Assembly: GCF_001750145.1 (NCBI RefSeq)
Contig: NZ_CP015732.1
Span: forward strand, 2,046,001 to 2,110,000
Length of the DNA stretch: 64,000 nt
Reading direction: 5' to 3'
From: Arthrobacter sp. U41
GTDB lineage: Bacteria > Actinomycetota > Actinomycetes > Actinomycetales > Micrococcaceae
Each line of letters opens with the position of its first letter. Position 1 is the stretch's first letter. The position numbers and the translations under genes were made by a program. The notes under the pieces are model-generated. The model saw nothing but the letters and a program-made list of their open reading frames with translations. It had not been told where the DNA came from and did no database searches. Below, in pieces: positions 25,500 through 34,856 of the stretch.

Positions 25500-26772
25500 A
25501 TGAAAATTCTGCTGGCCAGCCAGGCCATCGCCGGCCACTTCAACCCCATGACGGGCATCGGCGTCCGACTCAGGGACGAGGGCCACGACGTCGGCTGGTA
25601 TACCGGCCGCACCCTCGCCGGAAAACTGGAGGAACTGGGCATCCCGTTGTACCCGTTCGAGCGCGCGATCGAGCACACCGGGGACAACCTCAACGAGCTC
25701 TACCCGCAGCGCGCCACGCTGAAGGGGCCGCTGGCCATCCGGTTCGACGGCGAACGGATCTTCGCGAGCAACGTCACGAATTTCTTCGAAGACATCCGGG
25801 AACTGCACCAGCGCTTCCCGTTCGACGCCGTCGTGATGGACAGCTCCATGTTCATCCAGCGGCTGGTCGCCGTGGTGCTGGGCAAGCCAGTGGTCAGCTT
25901 CGTCGCCATCGGGAACATGGAAAGCGATCCGCTGGTGCCCCCGATGTTCTTCGGCTTCGTCCCGGCGCGGACCACTGCCCAGAAGATCCTCCACGCCGGC
26001 GCGGAACAGCTACGTCCGGCAACTGCGCGGCTACGGCCTGCAGACCGGCCGGGGAACCCGGATCACCGACGAAACCTACCGCTGGTCGCATGCGGTGATC
26101 CAGACAGGCACCGCGTCCCTGGACTTCCCGCGGCGGAACGTCAACCCGAAAGTCCACTACGTCGGCGCGCTGCTGCCGCACCGTGCGGGAACCGCGGACA
26201 CGGCGACCGCGGCTGTCCACACGCCGGAGGCCAAGCAGCCTTCGGCGGACAGGGACTACCGCCGGACCGTCGTCGTCACCCAGGGAACGGTTGACAACAG
26301 GGACCCGGCCAAGCTGATGGTCCCCACCATCGAGGCGCTGAAGGATACGGATTCCCTCATCGTCGTGGCCACTGGCGGTGCGGGCACAGAGGATTTGCGA
26401 CGCCGGTATCCGCAGCCCAACGTCATCGTCGAGGACTACGTCGACTTTGCCCGCGTGTTCCCTTTCACGGACGTTTTCGTCACCAACGGCGGATTCGGCG
26501 GGGTGCTGCTGAGCCTGTCCCACGGAGTCCCGCTCGTGACGGCGGGCCTCAACGAGGGGAAGAACGATGTCAATGCCCGGGTGGAGTACGCCGGTGTCGG
26601 CGTTAACCTGAGGACCGAGAGGCCCGGTGCCGCCGCGATCCGCTCCGCTGTCGACACCGTGCTGGGGGATCCGTCCTGGCGCGCACGGGCGCAGGCCGTG
26701 CGCGAACAGTTCGAGGCCGAAGACAGCATCGGCGCCGCCGTCGAGGTCATAAAAGCGGTCGTTGCGGGCTGA
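25500..26772 (+). pseudogene. MGT-type glycosyltransferase, frameshifted
   Basis: The N-terminal half starts at ATG 25500 (MKILLASQAIAGHFNPM) and reads well to about 25990 (FGFVPARTTAQKILHAGAEQ). The C-terminal half continues in the +1 frame from about 26005 (NSYVRQLRGYGLQTG) through the nucleotide-sugar site (VVTQGTVDNRDP; FVTNGGFGGVLLSLSHGVP) to the stop at 26770. Both halves belong to one macrolide-type UDP-glycosyltransferase of about 420 residues. The junction seems short for the family, which suggests a small deletion with loss of frame rather than a single-base error. Neither half alone should be active. Confidence 0.8.
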
Positions 26773-26847
26773 CGCAGGCACACGGAAGCACCTGCCGGCG
26801 GAGGCTGACGGCGGCAGCCGCCACCGGGGAGCATCCCTGCAGGCATA

Positions 26848-27555
26848 ATGGAGCCCATGCGACGGACACTTCTGGGGATCCTGGCCGCCATGCTCCTGCT
26901 GGCGTCCACGGCGTGCACCATCACACAGAAGGACCCGGGCTACGTCCCTCCCGCGCCGCTGCCTGCCCTGGAGCAGCTCACCCAGGCGCCCCTCGCGGAC
27001 CCGGCCAGGTATGCGGCTGGCCAGGACATCCTGAGCTTCATCACCGCGGACCGGAACGTGGTCTGCTCCCTGACCTCGGCCAAGGGCGATCACGTGAACC
27101 TGCCCTACGAGCCGAACGCCTATTCGGACTCCGCCAACAACAAGCTGGCGACCGTCCCGGTGGCGCACTGCGAACTCGCGGCCTACCCCGCACCGGAGGC
27201 CGAGGACATCACGGACGATTGCGGCGGGACCGGTCTGGGCTACCTCGGCGGTGCCGCGCTGCTCACCCCGGAGCGAGCCGGCTACGGCGAATGCCGCTCC
27301 GGCGTCACACAGCAGGAAGCGGAATTCGGGCCCAAGGGGAGCCGCGCGGGCCCGATGTCGCAACTGCCCGTCCTCGACGAGGGCCAGAACCTGGAGCGCA
27401 ACGGGCTGCGCTGCTCGGCGTACAACGGCGGGGTCGCCTGCGGAAATGTCTCCGCCGGGGTCGCTTTCTTTGTCTCGCGGGACCATTACGAACTGATCTC
27501 CGACGCCGGGACACAGGCCTCCCAGCCCCCTTCGGAAGCCCCAAAAACCCCGTAA
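26848..27555 (+). CDS. Lipoprotein of unknown function
   Basis: The 235-residue protein has a lipoprotein signal with lipobox LASTAC (cysteine at about residue 23) and is predicted to be anchored on the outer face of the membrane. Six or more further cysteines (in VVCSL, AHCEL, DDCGG, GECRS, LRCSA, VACGN) suggest an extracellular disulfide-bonded domain. I recognise no named family. ATG 26848 is used; ATG 26857 is also possible. It stands alone, upstream of sucC. Confidence 0.85.
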   Translation: MEPMRRTLLGILAAMLLLASTACTITQKDPGYVPPAPLPALEQLTQAPLADPARYAAGQDILSFITADRNVVCSLTSAKGDHVNLPYEPNAYSDSANNKLATVPVAHCELAAYPAPEAEDITDDCGGTGLGYLGGAALLTPERAGYGECRSGVTQQEAEFGPKGSRAGPMSQLPVLDEGQNLERNGLRCSAYNGGVACGNVSAGVAFFVSRDHYELISDAGTQASQPPSEAPKTP

Positions 27556-27780
27556 TCTAGCGGTTTTTCTACGCTCCATAGAATAGTGTCCTTACTCACA
27601 TAACGGGTACTCTGGGACGGGCCGGTCCCCAGAAAGGACTAGAGTTCCGAAAGGAGCATTGCGCCGTGTGGCTCGTTTTCCAAGCCAGCCGCGGGGTGCG
27701 TTTATTCCGCAGCCCGGTAACTGCGATAACGCGGGGTCCGGCTGTACAGAAACTACTTCGACGTAGAAGGACACTAAACC

Positions 27781-28950
27781 GTGGACCTGTTTGAATACCA
27801 GGCGCGCGATATGTTCGAGGCGCACGGTGTACCCGTGCTTGCTGGCATCGTGGCGCACACCCCTGAAGAAGCAAAGGCAGCTGCCGAGAAGATCGGCGGC
27901 GTAACTGTCGTCAAGGCACAGGTCAAGGCCGGAGGCCGCGGCAAGGCCGGCGGCGTCAAGGTCGCCAAGACCGCTGACGAGGCGTTTGAACACTCCACCA
28001 ACATCCTCGGCATGGACATCAAGGGCCACACCGTCCACCGCGTGATGATTGCCCAGGGTGCGGACATCGCCGAGGAATACTACTTCTCCGTCCTCCTGGA
28101 CCGGGCCAACCGCAACTACCTGGCCATGTGCTCGGTTGAAGGCGGCATGGAAATCGAGCAGCTCGCCGTTGAGCGCCCCGATGCCCTGGCCAAGATCGCG
28201 ATCGACCCGGCCGTCGGCATCGACCAGGCCAAGGCCGACGAAATCGTCGCCGCCGCGGGCTTCGCCGAGGAACTGCGCGGCAAGGTCGCCGGCGTCATCC
28301 TGAAGCTCTGGGACGTTTTCAAGAAGGAAGACGCCACCCTGGTGGAGGTCAACCCGCTGGTCCTGACCGGCGCCGGTGACATCGTTGCCCTCGACGGCAA
28401 GGTCTCCCTCGACGAGAACGCCGGCTTCCGCCACCCCAAGCACGCGACCCTTGAAGACAAGGACGCTGCGGACCCGCTCGAGGCCAAGGCCAAGGCGCAG
28501 GACCTCAACTACGTGAAGCTGGACGGCTCCGTGGGCATCATCGGCAACGGTGCCGGCCTGGTCATGTCCACCCTCGACGTCGTTGCGTACGCCGGCGAGA
28601 ACCACGGCAACGTCAAGCCCGCCAACTTCCTGGATATCGGCGGTGGAGCGTCCGCCGAGGTCATGGCAGCAGGCCTCGACGTCATCCTGGGTGACCCGCA
28701 GGTCAAGTCCGTCTTCGTCAACGTCTTCGGCGGCATCACCGCCTGCGACGCCGTCGCCAAGGGCATCGTCGGTGCACTGGCCGAGCTGGGCCACTCCGCG
28801 AACAAGCCGCTGGTAGTCCGCCTCGACGGCAACAACGTTGAGGAAGGCCGCCGCATCCTGGCCGAGGCCAACCACCCGCTGGTTACCCTGGCCGCCACCA
28901 TGGACGAGGGCGCCGACAAGGCTGCCGAGCTCGCCAACGCAGCGAAGTAA
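27781..28950 (+). CDS. sucC: Succinyl-CoA synthetase beta subunit (ADP-forming)
   Basis: The 389-residue subunit starts at GTG 27781 behind GAAGGA. The ATP-grasp domain begins [35 protein letters not shown] is the phosphate-binding loop, EVNPLV the metal-binding part and GGGA in [11 protein letters not shown] the C-terminal CoA-ligase fold. It forms the TCA-cycle enzyme with SucD, which follows after 12 bases. The 225-base gap upstream (27556-27780) must hold the promoter but no clear boxes or RNA element stand out. Confidence 0.97.
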   Translation: MDLFEYQARDMFEAHGVPVLAGIVAHTPEEAKAAAEKIGGVTVVKAQVKAGGRGKAGGVKVAKTADEAFEHSTNILGMDIKGHTVHRVMIAQGADIAEEYYFSVLLDRANRNYLAMCSVEGGMEIEQLAVERPDALAKIAIDPAVGIDQAKADEIVAAAGFAEELRGKVAGVILKLWDVFKKEDATLVEVNPLVLTGAGDIVALDGKVSLDENAGFRHPKHATLEDKDAADPLEAKAKAQDLNYVKLDGSVGIIGNGAGLVMSTLDVVAYAGENHGNVKPANFLDIGGGASAEVMAAGLDVILGDPQVKSVFVNVFGGITACDAVAKGIVGALAELGHSANKPLVVRLDGNNVEEGRRILAEANHPLVTLAATMDEGADKAAELANAAK

Positions 28951-28962
28951 AGGGACTCGACT

Positions 28963-29865
28963 ATGTCTATTTATCTGAACAAGGACTCCAAGGTCATCGT
29001 CCAGGGCATCACCGGCGGCGAAGGCACCAAGCACACCGCCCTGATGCTGAAGGCCGGCACCAACGTTGTTGGCGGTGTCAACGCCCGCAAGGCCGGCAGC
29101 ACCGTCCTGCACGGCGACAAGGAGATCACCGTCTTCGGCACCGTCAAGGAAGCCATGGCCGAGACCGGCGCTGACGTCTCCATCGTCTTCGTGCCGCCGG
29201 CATTCACCAAGGACGCCGTCGTTGAAGCCATCGAGGCCGGCATCGGCCTGGTCGTCGTCATCACCGAAGGTGTGCCGGTCCAGGACTCTGCCGAGTTCTG
29301 GGCGCTGGCCCAGTCCAAGGTCGACGCCAACGGCAAGCAGGTCACGCGCATCATCGGACCGAACTGCCCCGGCATCATCACCCCGGGTGAGGCCCTCGTT
29401 GGCATCACCCCGGCGAACATCACCGGTAAGGGCCCGATCGGCCTCGTCTCCAAGTCAGGCACCCTGACCTACCAGATGATGTACGAGCTGCGCGACCTGG
29501 GCTTCTCCACCGCCATCGGCATCGGCGGCGACCCGGTCATCGGCACCACCCACATCGATGCCCTCGAAGCATTCGAGGCTGACCCGGAGACCAAGGCGAT
29601 CGTGATGATCGGCGAAATCGGTGGCGACGCCGAAGAGCGTGCCGCTGACTACATCAAGGCACACGTCACGAAGCCGGTTGTTGGCTACGTGGCCGGCTTC
29701 ACCGCTCCGGAGGGCAAGACCATGGGCCACGCAGGCGCCATCGTCTCGGGCTCCGCGGGCACCGCCCAGGCCAAGAAGGAAGCCCTCGAGGCTGCCGGCG
29801 TCAAGGTCGGCAAGACGCCGTCCGAGACCGCCAAACTGCTGCGCGAAGTCTTCGCAACGCTCTAG
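28963..29865 (+). CDS. sucD: Succinyl-CoA synthetase alpha subunit
   Basis: The 300-residue subunit has the CoA-binding Rossmann domain ([17 protein letters not shown]), the active-site histidine in GHAGAIVSG near residue 248 and [12 protein letters not shown] in between. It is phosphorylated during succinyl-CoA/succinate interconversion. It is co-transcribed with sucC and followed by a palindromic repeat and a strong terminator. Confidence 0.97.
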   Translation: MSIYLNKDSKVIVQGITGGEGTKHTALMLKAGTNVVGGVNARKAGSTVLHGDKEITVFGTVKEAMAETGADVSIVFVPPAFTKDAVVEAIEAGIGLVVVITEGVPVQDSAEFWALAQSKVDANGKQVTRIIGPNCPGIITPGEALVGITPANITGKGPIGLVSKSGTLTYQMMYELRDLGFSTAIGIGGDPVIGTTHIDALEAFEADPETKAIVMIGEIGGDAEERAADYIKAHVTKPVVGYVAGFTAPEGKTMGHAGAIVSGSAGTAQAKKEALEAAGVKVGKTPSETAKLLREVFATL

Positions 29866-29883
29866 GCTCCAAGCACCACCAGC

Positions 29884-29944
29884 AACGCGGGGTCACCTAC
29901 GGCCCATCCCACACCCCGGGATGGGCCGGAAGTGGCCCCGCGTT
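29884..29944. repeat. 61-base palindromic repeat, copy 1
   Basis: AACGCGGGGTCACC at the left end and GTGGCCCCGCGTT at the right end enclose GGCCCATCCC and GGGATGGGCC, giving one long interrupted hairpin. A closely matching copy of identical length lies at 34101-34161. Both are in intergenic spaces, which marks a dispersed REP-like family. Confidence 0.88.
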
Positions 29945-29964
29945 CTGCGTTTAAGTGCGGCGAA

Positions 29965-30017
29965 GCACGACGGCGGCAGGTCACCATCCCCGGGGAGGTG
30001 GCCTGCCGCCGTCGTGC
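29965..30017. terminator. Bidirectional terminator after sucD
   Basis: GCACGACGGCGGCAGG and CCTGCCGCCGTCGTGC form a perfect 16-pair stem, extended by CACC/GGTG, between sucD and the convergent SRPBCC gene. Confidence 0.88.
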
Positions 30018-30073
30018 ATCTGCGTTCAGGTTCGCGCCCGGACACGTGCCCGGCCGGTCACCCGCGCTGTTCC

Positions 30074-30556
30074 TCAGACTTTCGCGCCGGTGAGGACTTC
30101 CTCGAGCCGCTCGTAGCCTTCGGCCACTCCGTCCTCCATGCCGGACTGGGCCATGCCGTCGCGGGCTTCCATGCTGGGATACACCGCGTGGGCCTTCAGT
30201 CTGGTGCGGCCGCCGCCCAGATCCTCAAAGGTCAGGAATTCGATGCTGACCACGTCCGGGTAGCCGTCGAATTCGAAGGTCTGGATGGCGAAGTCGTTCT
30301 CCCGGACGGTGTGGAAGACGCCGTTGAAGCCATAGGGGACGCCGTCCGGCCCGGTGTGGGTGTAGCGGTAACTGCCGCCGGTGCGGAAATCGTAGTGGTC
30401 GATGTCCATCTTCAGCCGCCGCGGCCCGAGCCACTGGACGACGAGTTCGGGTTCCTTGTGGGCCCGGAAGACTTCAGCCACGGGAAAGTCGAACTCCCGC
30501 TCGAAGTCGATAAAAGGCAGACCCTCCGGAACAGTGATTTTCAGGGCGTTGGTCAT
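30074..30556 (-). CDS. SRPBCC (AHSA1-type) protein
   Basis: The 160-residue protein is a single START/Bet v1-like domain: DFEREFDFPVAEVFRAHKEPELVVQWLGP at the N-terminus and the C-terminal helix GMEDGVAEGYERLEEVL. Members bind hydrophobic ligands or act as chaperones. It follows an ArsR-family gene with an ATGA overlap, the common ArsR-SRPBCC toxin-like or stress pair. The ligand is unknown. Confidence 0.9.
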   Translation of the reverse strand: MTNALKITVPEGLPFIDFEREFDFPVAEVFRAHKEPELVVQWLGPRRLKMDIDHYDFRTGGSYRYTHTGPDGVPYGFNGVFHTVRENDFAIQTFEFDGYPDVVSIEFLTFEDLGGGRTRLKAHAVYPSMEARDGMAQSGMEDGVAEGYERLEEVLTGAKV

Positions 30557-30915
30557 GATGAGTCCTTTGCCTGCGTGCCGCGTGCCGCGGCGTTGAATTG
30601 GAGCACAGCATCAAGGCTGCGGAACTGCCCCTCGCGGACCAGCCGGTACTGGTCTATCCATGCGGTGAGCGCCTCCAGCCGTGCGGGGTTCAGGTGCACG
30701 GGCCGGCGCTGGGCGTCACGGGTGCGCGTGACCAGCTGCGCCTGCTCGAGGACCTGGATGTGTTTCGAGACCGCCTGCTTGGTGATCGCGAAAGGTTCCG
30801 CCAGGTCGTTCACGGTGGCCGGGCCCCGGCTGAGCCGGGAGATGATGCGGCGGCGGACGGGGTCGGCGAGGGCCAGAAACGCCGCGTCGAGCATGCCGTC
30901 GTCGCGTTCGTCCAC
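30553..30915 (-). CDS. ArsR-family transcriptional regulator
   Basis: The 120-residue winged-helix protein contains LADPVRRRIISRLSRGPATVNDLAEPFAITKQAVSKHI at about 12-50. No metal-binding cysteines are present, so it is of the non-metal type linked to SRPBCC genes. GTG 30915 is preferred because AGGAGG lies 11 bases upstream; GTG 30927 would overlap that site. It probably represses its own operon through the palindrome at 30956-30967. Confidence 0.88.
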   Translation of the reverse strand: MDERDDGMLDAAFLALADPVRRRIISRLSRGPATVNDLAEPFAITKQAVSKHIQVLEQAQLVTRTRDAQRRPVHLNPARLEALTAWIDQYRLVREGQFRSLDAVLQFNAAARGTQAKDSS

Positions 30916-30955
30916 TAGGTACCCCACCTCCTCGCCGTCCCGTAATCAATGTATT

Positions 30956-30967
30956 GGTTGATCAACC
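30956..30967. promoter_or_regulatory. Likely ArsR operator
   Basis: GGTTGATCAACC is a perfect 12-base palindrome 41 bases upstream of the arsR-type start, flanked by ATCAAT and ATGATTG that extend the dyad imperfectly. Confidence 0.55.
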
Positions 30968-31128
30968 CTATGATTGTTTAAGGATAGGACGAGGCCCGCG
31001 GCGAGGCAAGGGTGTATCGCTCCGACGGCGGAAGCGGGCTCGGCGCCACGGAGAACACTGGGCGAAGGTGCGGTTAACTGCGGGGAAAACCGCCGGATGG
31101 TGGCGGAATCATCCGGATACTGGAAGGC

Positions 31129-32772
31129 ATGACTACCTTTACTCGTCGTCAAGTACTGCGTTCAGCAGGAGTCGCCGCCGTGGCCGGAGCCATGGCCACC
31201 GGCACTCCCGCGGGCGCGTTTTCAGCCTCCCAGACCGGCCTCTTTGGCCACGGGATCGCCTCAGGAGATCCCATGCCGGGGAGCGTGCTGCTGTGGACCC
31301 GCGTCACGCCCACCCCGGAATCACTGCCCGGCAGCGGTGCCGGCCCGGACGTTTCCGTCCAGTGGGAAGTATCCGCCGATGCGGCGTTTACGAAAGTGGC
31401 GGCCCGCGGCACTGTCCCCACCGGACCGGCCCGCGACCACACCGTCAAGGTGGTTGCCGGCCGGCTGCTGCCCGCCACGAGCTACTGGTACCGGTTCACT
31501 TTCGGGGGCGAGGCCTCACCCGTGGGCCGCACCCGGACCGCGCCGGCCGCGGGGGCGGCGGTGAACCGGCTGAAATTCGGCGTAGTGTCCTGCGCGAACT
31601 GGCAGGCAGGCTATTTCTCCTCCTACCGCCATCTGGCCGCACGGGGCGATCTCGACGCCGTCCTGCACCTGGGCGACTACCTCTACGAGTACGCCCCCGG
31701 CGACTACCAGGCCCGCGACGTCGTGGTCCGTCCGCACGACCCTGCCTTCGAGATGACCCAGCTGGCCCACTACCGGACCCGCCACGCCCAGTACAAAACC
31801 GACCCCGACCTCCAGGCGCTGCACGCTGCGGCCCCGTTCATCGTGACCTGGGACGACCACGAATCGGCCAACGATGCCTGGAAGGGCGGGGCCGAAAACC
31901 ACACCCCGGGCGTCGAGGGCGTCTGGAGTGAGCGCTTCGCCGCCGCGCACCAGGCCTATGCCGAGTGGATGCCCGTCCGCTACGAAGCCGGCGGCCAGCT
32001 CTACCGCCGCCTGGACTTCGGCTCACTGGCCAGCCTGTCCATGCTGGACCTGCGCACCTACCGTGACCAACAGGCCGGCAACGGAACCGATCCCGCGGTC
32101 AGCAGCCCCGAGCGCACGATCACAGGCGCCGCCCAGATGAACTGGCTGCTGGGCAACCTCGAGTCCACGGGCCCGCAGTGGAAACTCGTGGGCAACCCCG
32201 TCATGATTGCCCCCGTCCGGGTTCCCTCGACCCTGAGCACCGCAGAGCTTGCCGGAGTGCAAAAACTGATGGGCGGGACAAGCATCGGCGGCGTGCCGTA
32301 CAACGTGGACCAGTGGGACGGCTACGAGGCGGACCGCAGCCGCGTGGTACGCCACCTGCGGGATAACGCCGTCAAGGACACCGTGTTCCTCACGGGAGAC
32401 ATCCACTCCGGCTGGGCCTGCGACATTCCCGCCGATCCGGCCAGCTACCCTGCCACCGGCGATTCCGTCGCCGCGGAACTGGTCTGCACCTCCGTCACGA
32501 GCGACAACCTCGATGACATCCTGAACGTTCCGCCCCGGACCGGATCCGTCGGCGTCGAGAACGCCATCAAGGCGGCCAACCCGCATGTGAAGTATCTGGA
32601 CTTCGACTCGCACGGCTACTCCGTCCTGGACATCACAGCCGCCGGGGTCCGGATGGATTGGTACGTCCTCGCCGAACGCACCTCCGCGGGCTCAGGAACC
32701 GCACTGTCCACCTCGTTCAACGTTCAAGCCAACACCGGCAAAGTCACGCCGGCGCAGGGAGGACTCCAGTGA
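31129..32772 (+). CDS. phoD: PhoD-family alkaline phosphatase/phosphodiesterase, Tat-exported
   Basis: The 547-residue protein begins with a twin-arginine signal (FTRRQVLRSAG, cut near AGA-F). A PhoD N-terminal beta domain (about 35-130, QWEVSADAAFTKV) precedes the metallophosphatase core with HLGDYLYEY, TWDDHESANDAW and LTGDIHSGWACD. It should hydrolyse phosphate esters outside the cell under phosphate limitation. Its stop overlaps the GTG start of the next phosphoesterase by four bases, so the two form an operon. Confidence 0.93.
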   Translation: MTTFTRRQVLRSAGVAAVAGAMATGTPAGAFSASQTGLFGHGIASGDPMPGSVLLWTRVTPTPESLPGSGAGPDVSVQWEVSADAAFTKVAARGTVPTGPARDHTVKVVAGRLLPATSYWYRFTFGGEASPVGRTRTAPAAGAAVNRLKFGVVSCANWQAGYFSSYRHLAARGDLDAVLHLGDYLYEYAPGDYQARDVVVRPHDPAFEMTQLAHYRTRHAQYKTDPDLQALHAAAPFIVTWDDHESANDAWKGGAENHTPGVEGVWSERFAAAHQAYAEWMPVRYEAGGQLYRRLDFGSLASLSMLDLRTYRDQQAGNGTDPAVSSPERTITGAAQMNWLLGNLESTGPQWKLVGNPVMIAPVRVPSTLSTAELAGVQKLMGGTSIGGVPYNVDQWDGYEADRSRVVRHLRDNAVKDTVFLTGDIHSGWACDIPADPASYPATGDSVAAELVCTSVTSDNLDDILNVPPRTGSVGVENAIKAANPHVKYLDFDSHGYSVLDITAAGVRMDWYVLAERTSAGSGTALSTSFNVQANTGKVTPAQGGLQ

Positions 32773-34070
32773 GTGGTTCACCGCGGCAGGTCACGCCCGC
32801 CAGCAGCAGACTGTCGACGCCGGGTCGCCGGCAGTTCCTGCAGATCGCCGCTGCCGGCGGGGCCGCCGTCGTGCTTTCAGCGGCACAGGGCACCGCCTGG
32901 GCAGCCCCGGCCGCGGGACGGACCCGTAGCTACGTGCTGGTGGTGGACGGCTGCCGGCCGGATGAGATCACGCCCGCCCTGACGCCGAGGCTGTCCGCAC
33001 TGCGCGATGCAGGCACCAATTTCCCCGCAGCGCGCTCCCTGCCGGTGATGGAGACCATTCCCAACCACGTCATGATGATGACGGGGGTGCGCCCGGACCG
33101 TTCGGGCGTGCCGGCGAACGCCATCTTCGACCGGGCCGAAGGTGTGGTCCGCGACCTCGACCGGTCCACGGACCTGCACTTTCCCACCCTTCTGGAACGG
33201 CTGCAGGAGCGCGGGTTCACCACCGGGTCGGTGCTCAGCAAGAGGTATCTGTACGGCATCTTTGGTGCCCGGGCAAGCTACCGGTGGGAACCCCAGCCCC
33301 TGCTTCCGGTAACCGGCCACGCGCCCGACGCCGCCACCATGGACGCCCTGCTGGCGATGGTGAGCGGCCCGGACCCGGACTTTGTCTTCACCAACCTGGG
33401 CGACATCGACCGCGTGGGCCACTCGGATCTTTCCGGAACCACGCTGCGGGCGGCGCGGGAGGCCGCCCTGGCGGACACGGACCTGCAGGTGGGCCGTTTC
33501 ATCGACCACCTCAGGAACGCCGGCAAATGGGACTCCAGTGTGGTGATGGTGCTCGCCGACCATTCCATGGACTGGTCCATCCCCAGCAACGTCATCTCAA
33601 TCAGCCTCATCCTCCAGTCCCGTCCGGAGCTGCACTCGAACGTCACGATTGCCCAGAACGGCGGCGCGGACCTGCTCTACTGGACCGGCCCCGAACCGGA
33701 CCGCGCGGCCGGACTGGCCGCCGTTGCCCAGTTGGTCAGCGCGCACGAGGGCGTGCTGTCGGTCAACACTCCGGCGGACCTCCGGCTGGGCGACGAGGCC
33801 GGAGACCTGGTTGCCTACTGCCGCGCGGGCTGGCGCTTCTCCGATCCGTACGTGGCATCCAACCCCATCCCGGGCAACCACGGGCACCCCGCCACGGAGC
33901 CAATTCCCTTCTTCGTCACCGGCGGCAGCCCGTTGGTGGTGAAAGGATCGGTGTCCTCCGAAGCCGCCCGGACCGCCGACGTCGCGCCGACCATCGGCGG
34001 GATTTACGGGCTGAAGGCCCCTGCCGGCGGCTATGACGGCACGGCCCGGAGGTCCGCCTTCACCGCGTAG
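32769..34070 (+). CDS. Nucleotide pyrophosphatase/phosphodiesterase-like (alkaline phosphatase superfamily), Tat-exported
   Basis: GTG 32769 opens a 433-residue protein with a twin-arginine signal (GRRQFLQIAAAGGAAVVL). The catalytic fold shows LVVDGCRPDEITPALTPRLS near the N-terminus, METIPNHVMMMTGVRPDRSG with the nucleophile threonine/serine region, NLGDIDRVGHSD, VVMVLADHSMDW and NPIPGNHGHP. It probably releases phosphate from nucleotides or phosphodiesters and complements PhoD, with which it overlaps by GTGA. Confidence 0.88.
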   Translation: MSGSPRQVTPASSRLSTPGRRQFLQIAAAGGAAVVLSAAQGTAWAAPAAGRTRSYVLVVDGCRPDEITPALTPRLSALRDAGTNFPAARSLPVMETIPNHVMMMTGVRPDRSGVPANAIFDRAEGVVRDLDRSTDLHFPTLLERLQERGFTTGSVLSKRYLYGIFGARASYRWEPQPLLPVTGHAPDAATMDALLAMVSGPDPDFVFTNLGDIDRVGHSDLSGTTLRAAREAALADTDLQVGRFIDHLRNAGKWDSSVVMVLADHSMDWSIPSNVISISLILQSRPELHSNVTIAQNGGADLLYWTGPEPDRAAGLAAVAQLVSAHEGVLSVNTPADLRLGDEAGDLVAYCRAGWRFSDPYVASNPIPGNHGHPATEPIPFFVTGGSPLVVKGSVSSEAARTADVAPTIGGIYGLKAPAGGYDGTARRSAFTA

Positions 34071-34100
34071 CCCGCCCTCCGCACCGGCTCCCGTCAAGGC

Positions 34101-34161
34101 AACGCGGGGTCACCTTGCGCCCATCCCATGCCCCGGGATGGGCGCGAGGTGACCCCGCGTT
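34101..34161. repeat. 61-base palindromic repeat, copy 2
   Basis: Left arm AACGCGGGGTCACCTTGCGC and right arm GCGCGAGGTGACCCCGCGTT pair around CCATCCC/GGGATGG. Length and arms match the copy at 29884-29944. It may also serve as terminator of the phosphatase operon. Confidence 0.9.
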
Positions 34162-34177
34162 GTTTTGTGCCGGATGC

Positions 34178-34220
34178 TTGTGCTCCCCCCGACATACTTG
34201 TTAGTATGTCAGGACAAACT
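34178..34220 (+). promoter_or_regulatory. Promoter and operator of the tautomerase gene
   Basis: TTGTGC (34178-34183) and TAGTAT (34202-34207) are 18 bases apart. A perfect inverted repeat, GACATACTTGTTAGTATGTC (34191-34210), covers the -10 box and is followed by AGGACAAACT. The block ATGTCAGGACAAACTATTGA recurs exactly upstream of the ABC importer (46971). Similar half-sites precede iolC and gntR, so this is a likely GntR operator. Confidence 0.6.
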
Positions 34221-34236
34221 ATTGAAGGAGCGGCCA

Positions 34237-34641
34237 GTGCCTCTTGTGCGAATCGACGTCAACCGGGGCCGGAGCCCCGAGCGGCTCCGGGCGCTCAGCC
34301 AAACCATCCACGACGCCATCCTGGCCGAATACGGCATTCCGGTGCGGGACTATTTCCACGTTCTGACCGAGCATCCCCAGGGCCAGATTGTCGCCCAGGA
34401 TGCCGGGCTCGGGTTTGAGCGGACGCCGGATGTGGTGATGATCCAGATCTTTACGCAGGCCGGGCGCAGCCAGGCGGCGAAGCAGTCCCTGTTTGCCGCG
34501 ATCGCCGCCAACCTGGCAGCTGCCGGCGTGGCCGGCGAGGACGTGTTCATCGGCTACGTCGAGAACACCGCGGGGGACTGGTCCTTCGGTTTCGGCCGGT
34601 CGCAGTACGTCACCGGCGAACTCGAAGTCCCCAGCAAGTAG
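34237..34641 (+). CDS. Tautomerase-family (4-oxalocrotonate tautomerase-like) protein
   Basis: The 134-residue product starts at GTG 34237, preceded by GAAGGAG with a six-base spacer. This start exposes Pro2 as the catalytic N-terminal proline (MPLVRIDVNRGRSPERL). The protein has two tautomerase-like repeats and a C-terminal tail with DWSFGFGRSQYV. Family members move protons in keto-enol substrates. The shared operator suggests it acts in inositol catabolism, for example on a keto-intermediate; this is inference. Confidence 0.85.
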   Translation: MPLVRIDVNRGRSPERLRALSQTIHDAILAEYGIPVRDYFHVLTEHPQGQIVAQDAGLGFERTPDVVMIQIFTQAGRSQAAKQSLFAAIAANLAAAGVAGEDVFIGYVENTAGDWSFGFGRSQYVTGELEVPSK

Positions 34642-34716
34642 CGGCAGCGGGCTTGCTGGCTGCCGCCGGCGGTGCCGTGCGGCGGGACTGCAGTCCTCCC
34701 CGTGTCATGTTGTAAA

Positions 34717-34739
34717 TATGTCAGTACAAACCTTTGACA
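34717..34739 (+). promoter_or_regulatory. Operator-like motif upstream of iolC
   Basis: TATGTCAGTACAAACC at 34717 matches the TATGTCAGGACAAACT site of the tautomerase in 14 of 16 positions. TTGACA at 34734-34739 is a candidate -35 box, although no good -10 box follows at the usual distance. Confidence 0.5.
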
Positions 34740-34856
34740 GTACATGGATTCTAAGGCAAAGTAGGGGGTGTGGTCCGGCTCACGCCGGCCCGCCGGGCAC
34801 CGAAGCTCAGGCTGTGTAAAGGTACAGAGTTCACACCAGAAAGGTCCACGATCACC

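Noticed and set aside
34770..34856. Longer N-terminus for iolC
   Set aside because: The extra 29 residues are basic, lack a ribosome site, and PfkB kinases begin at the beta strand following the GTG at 34857.
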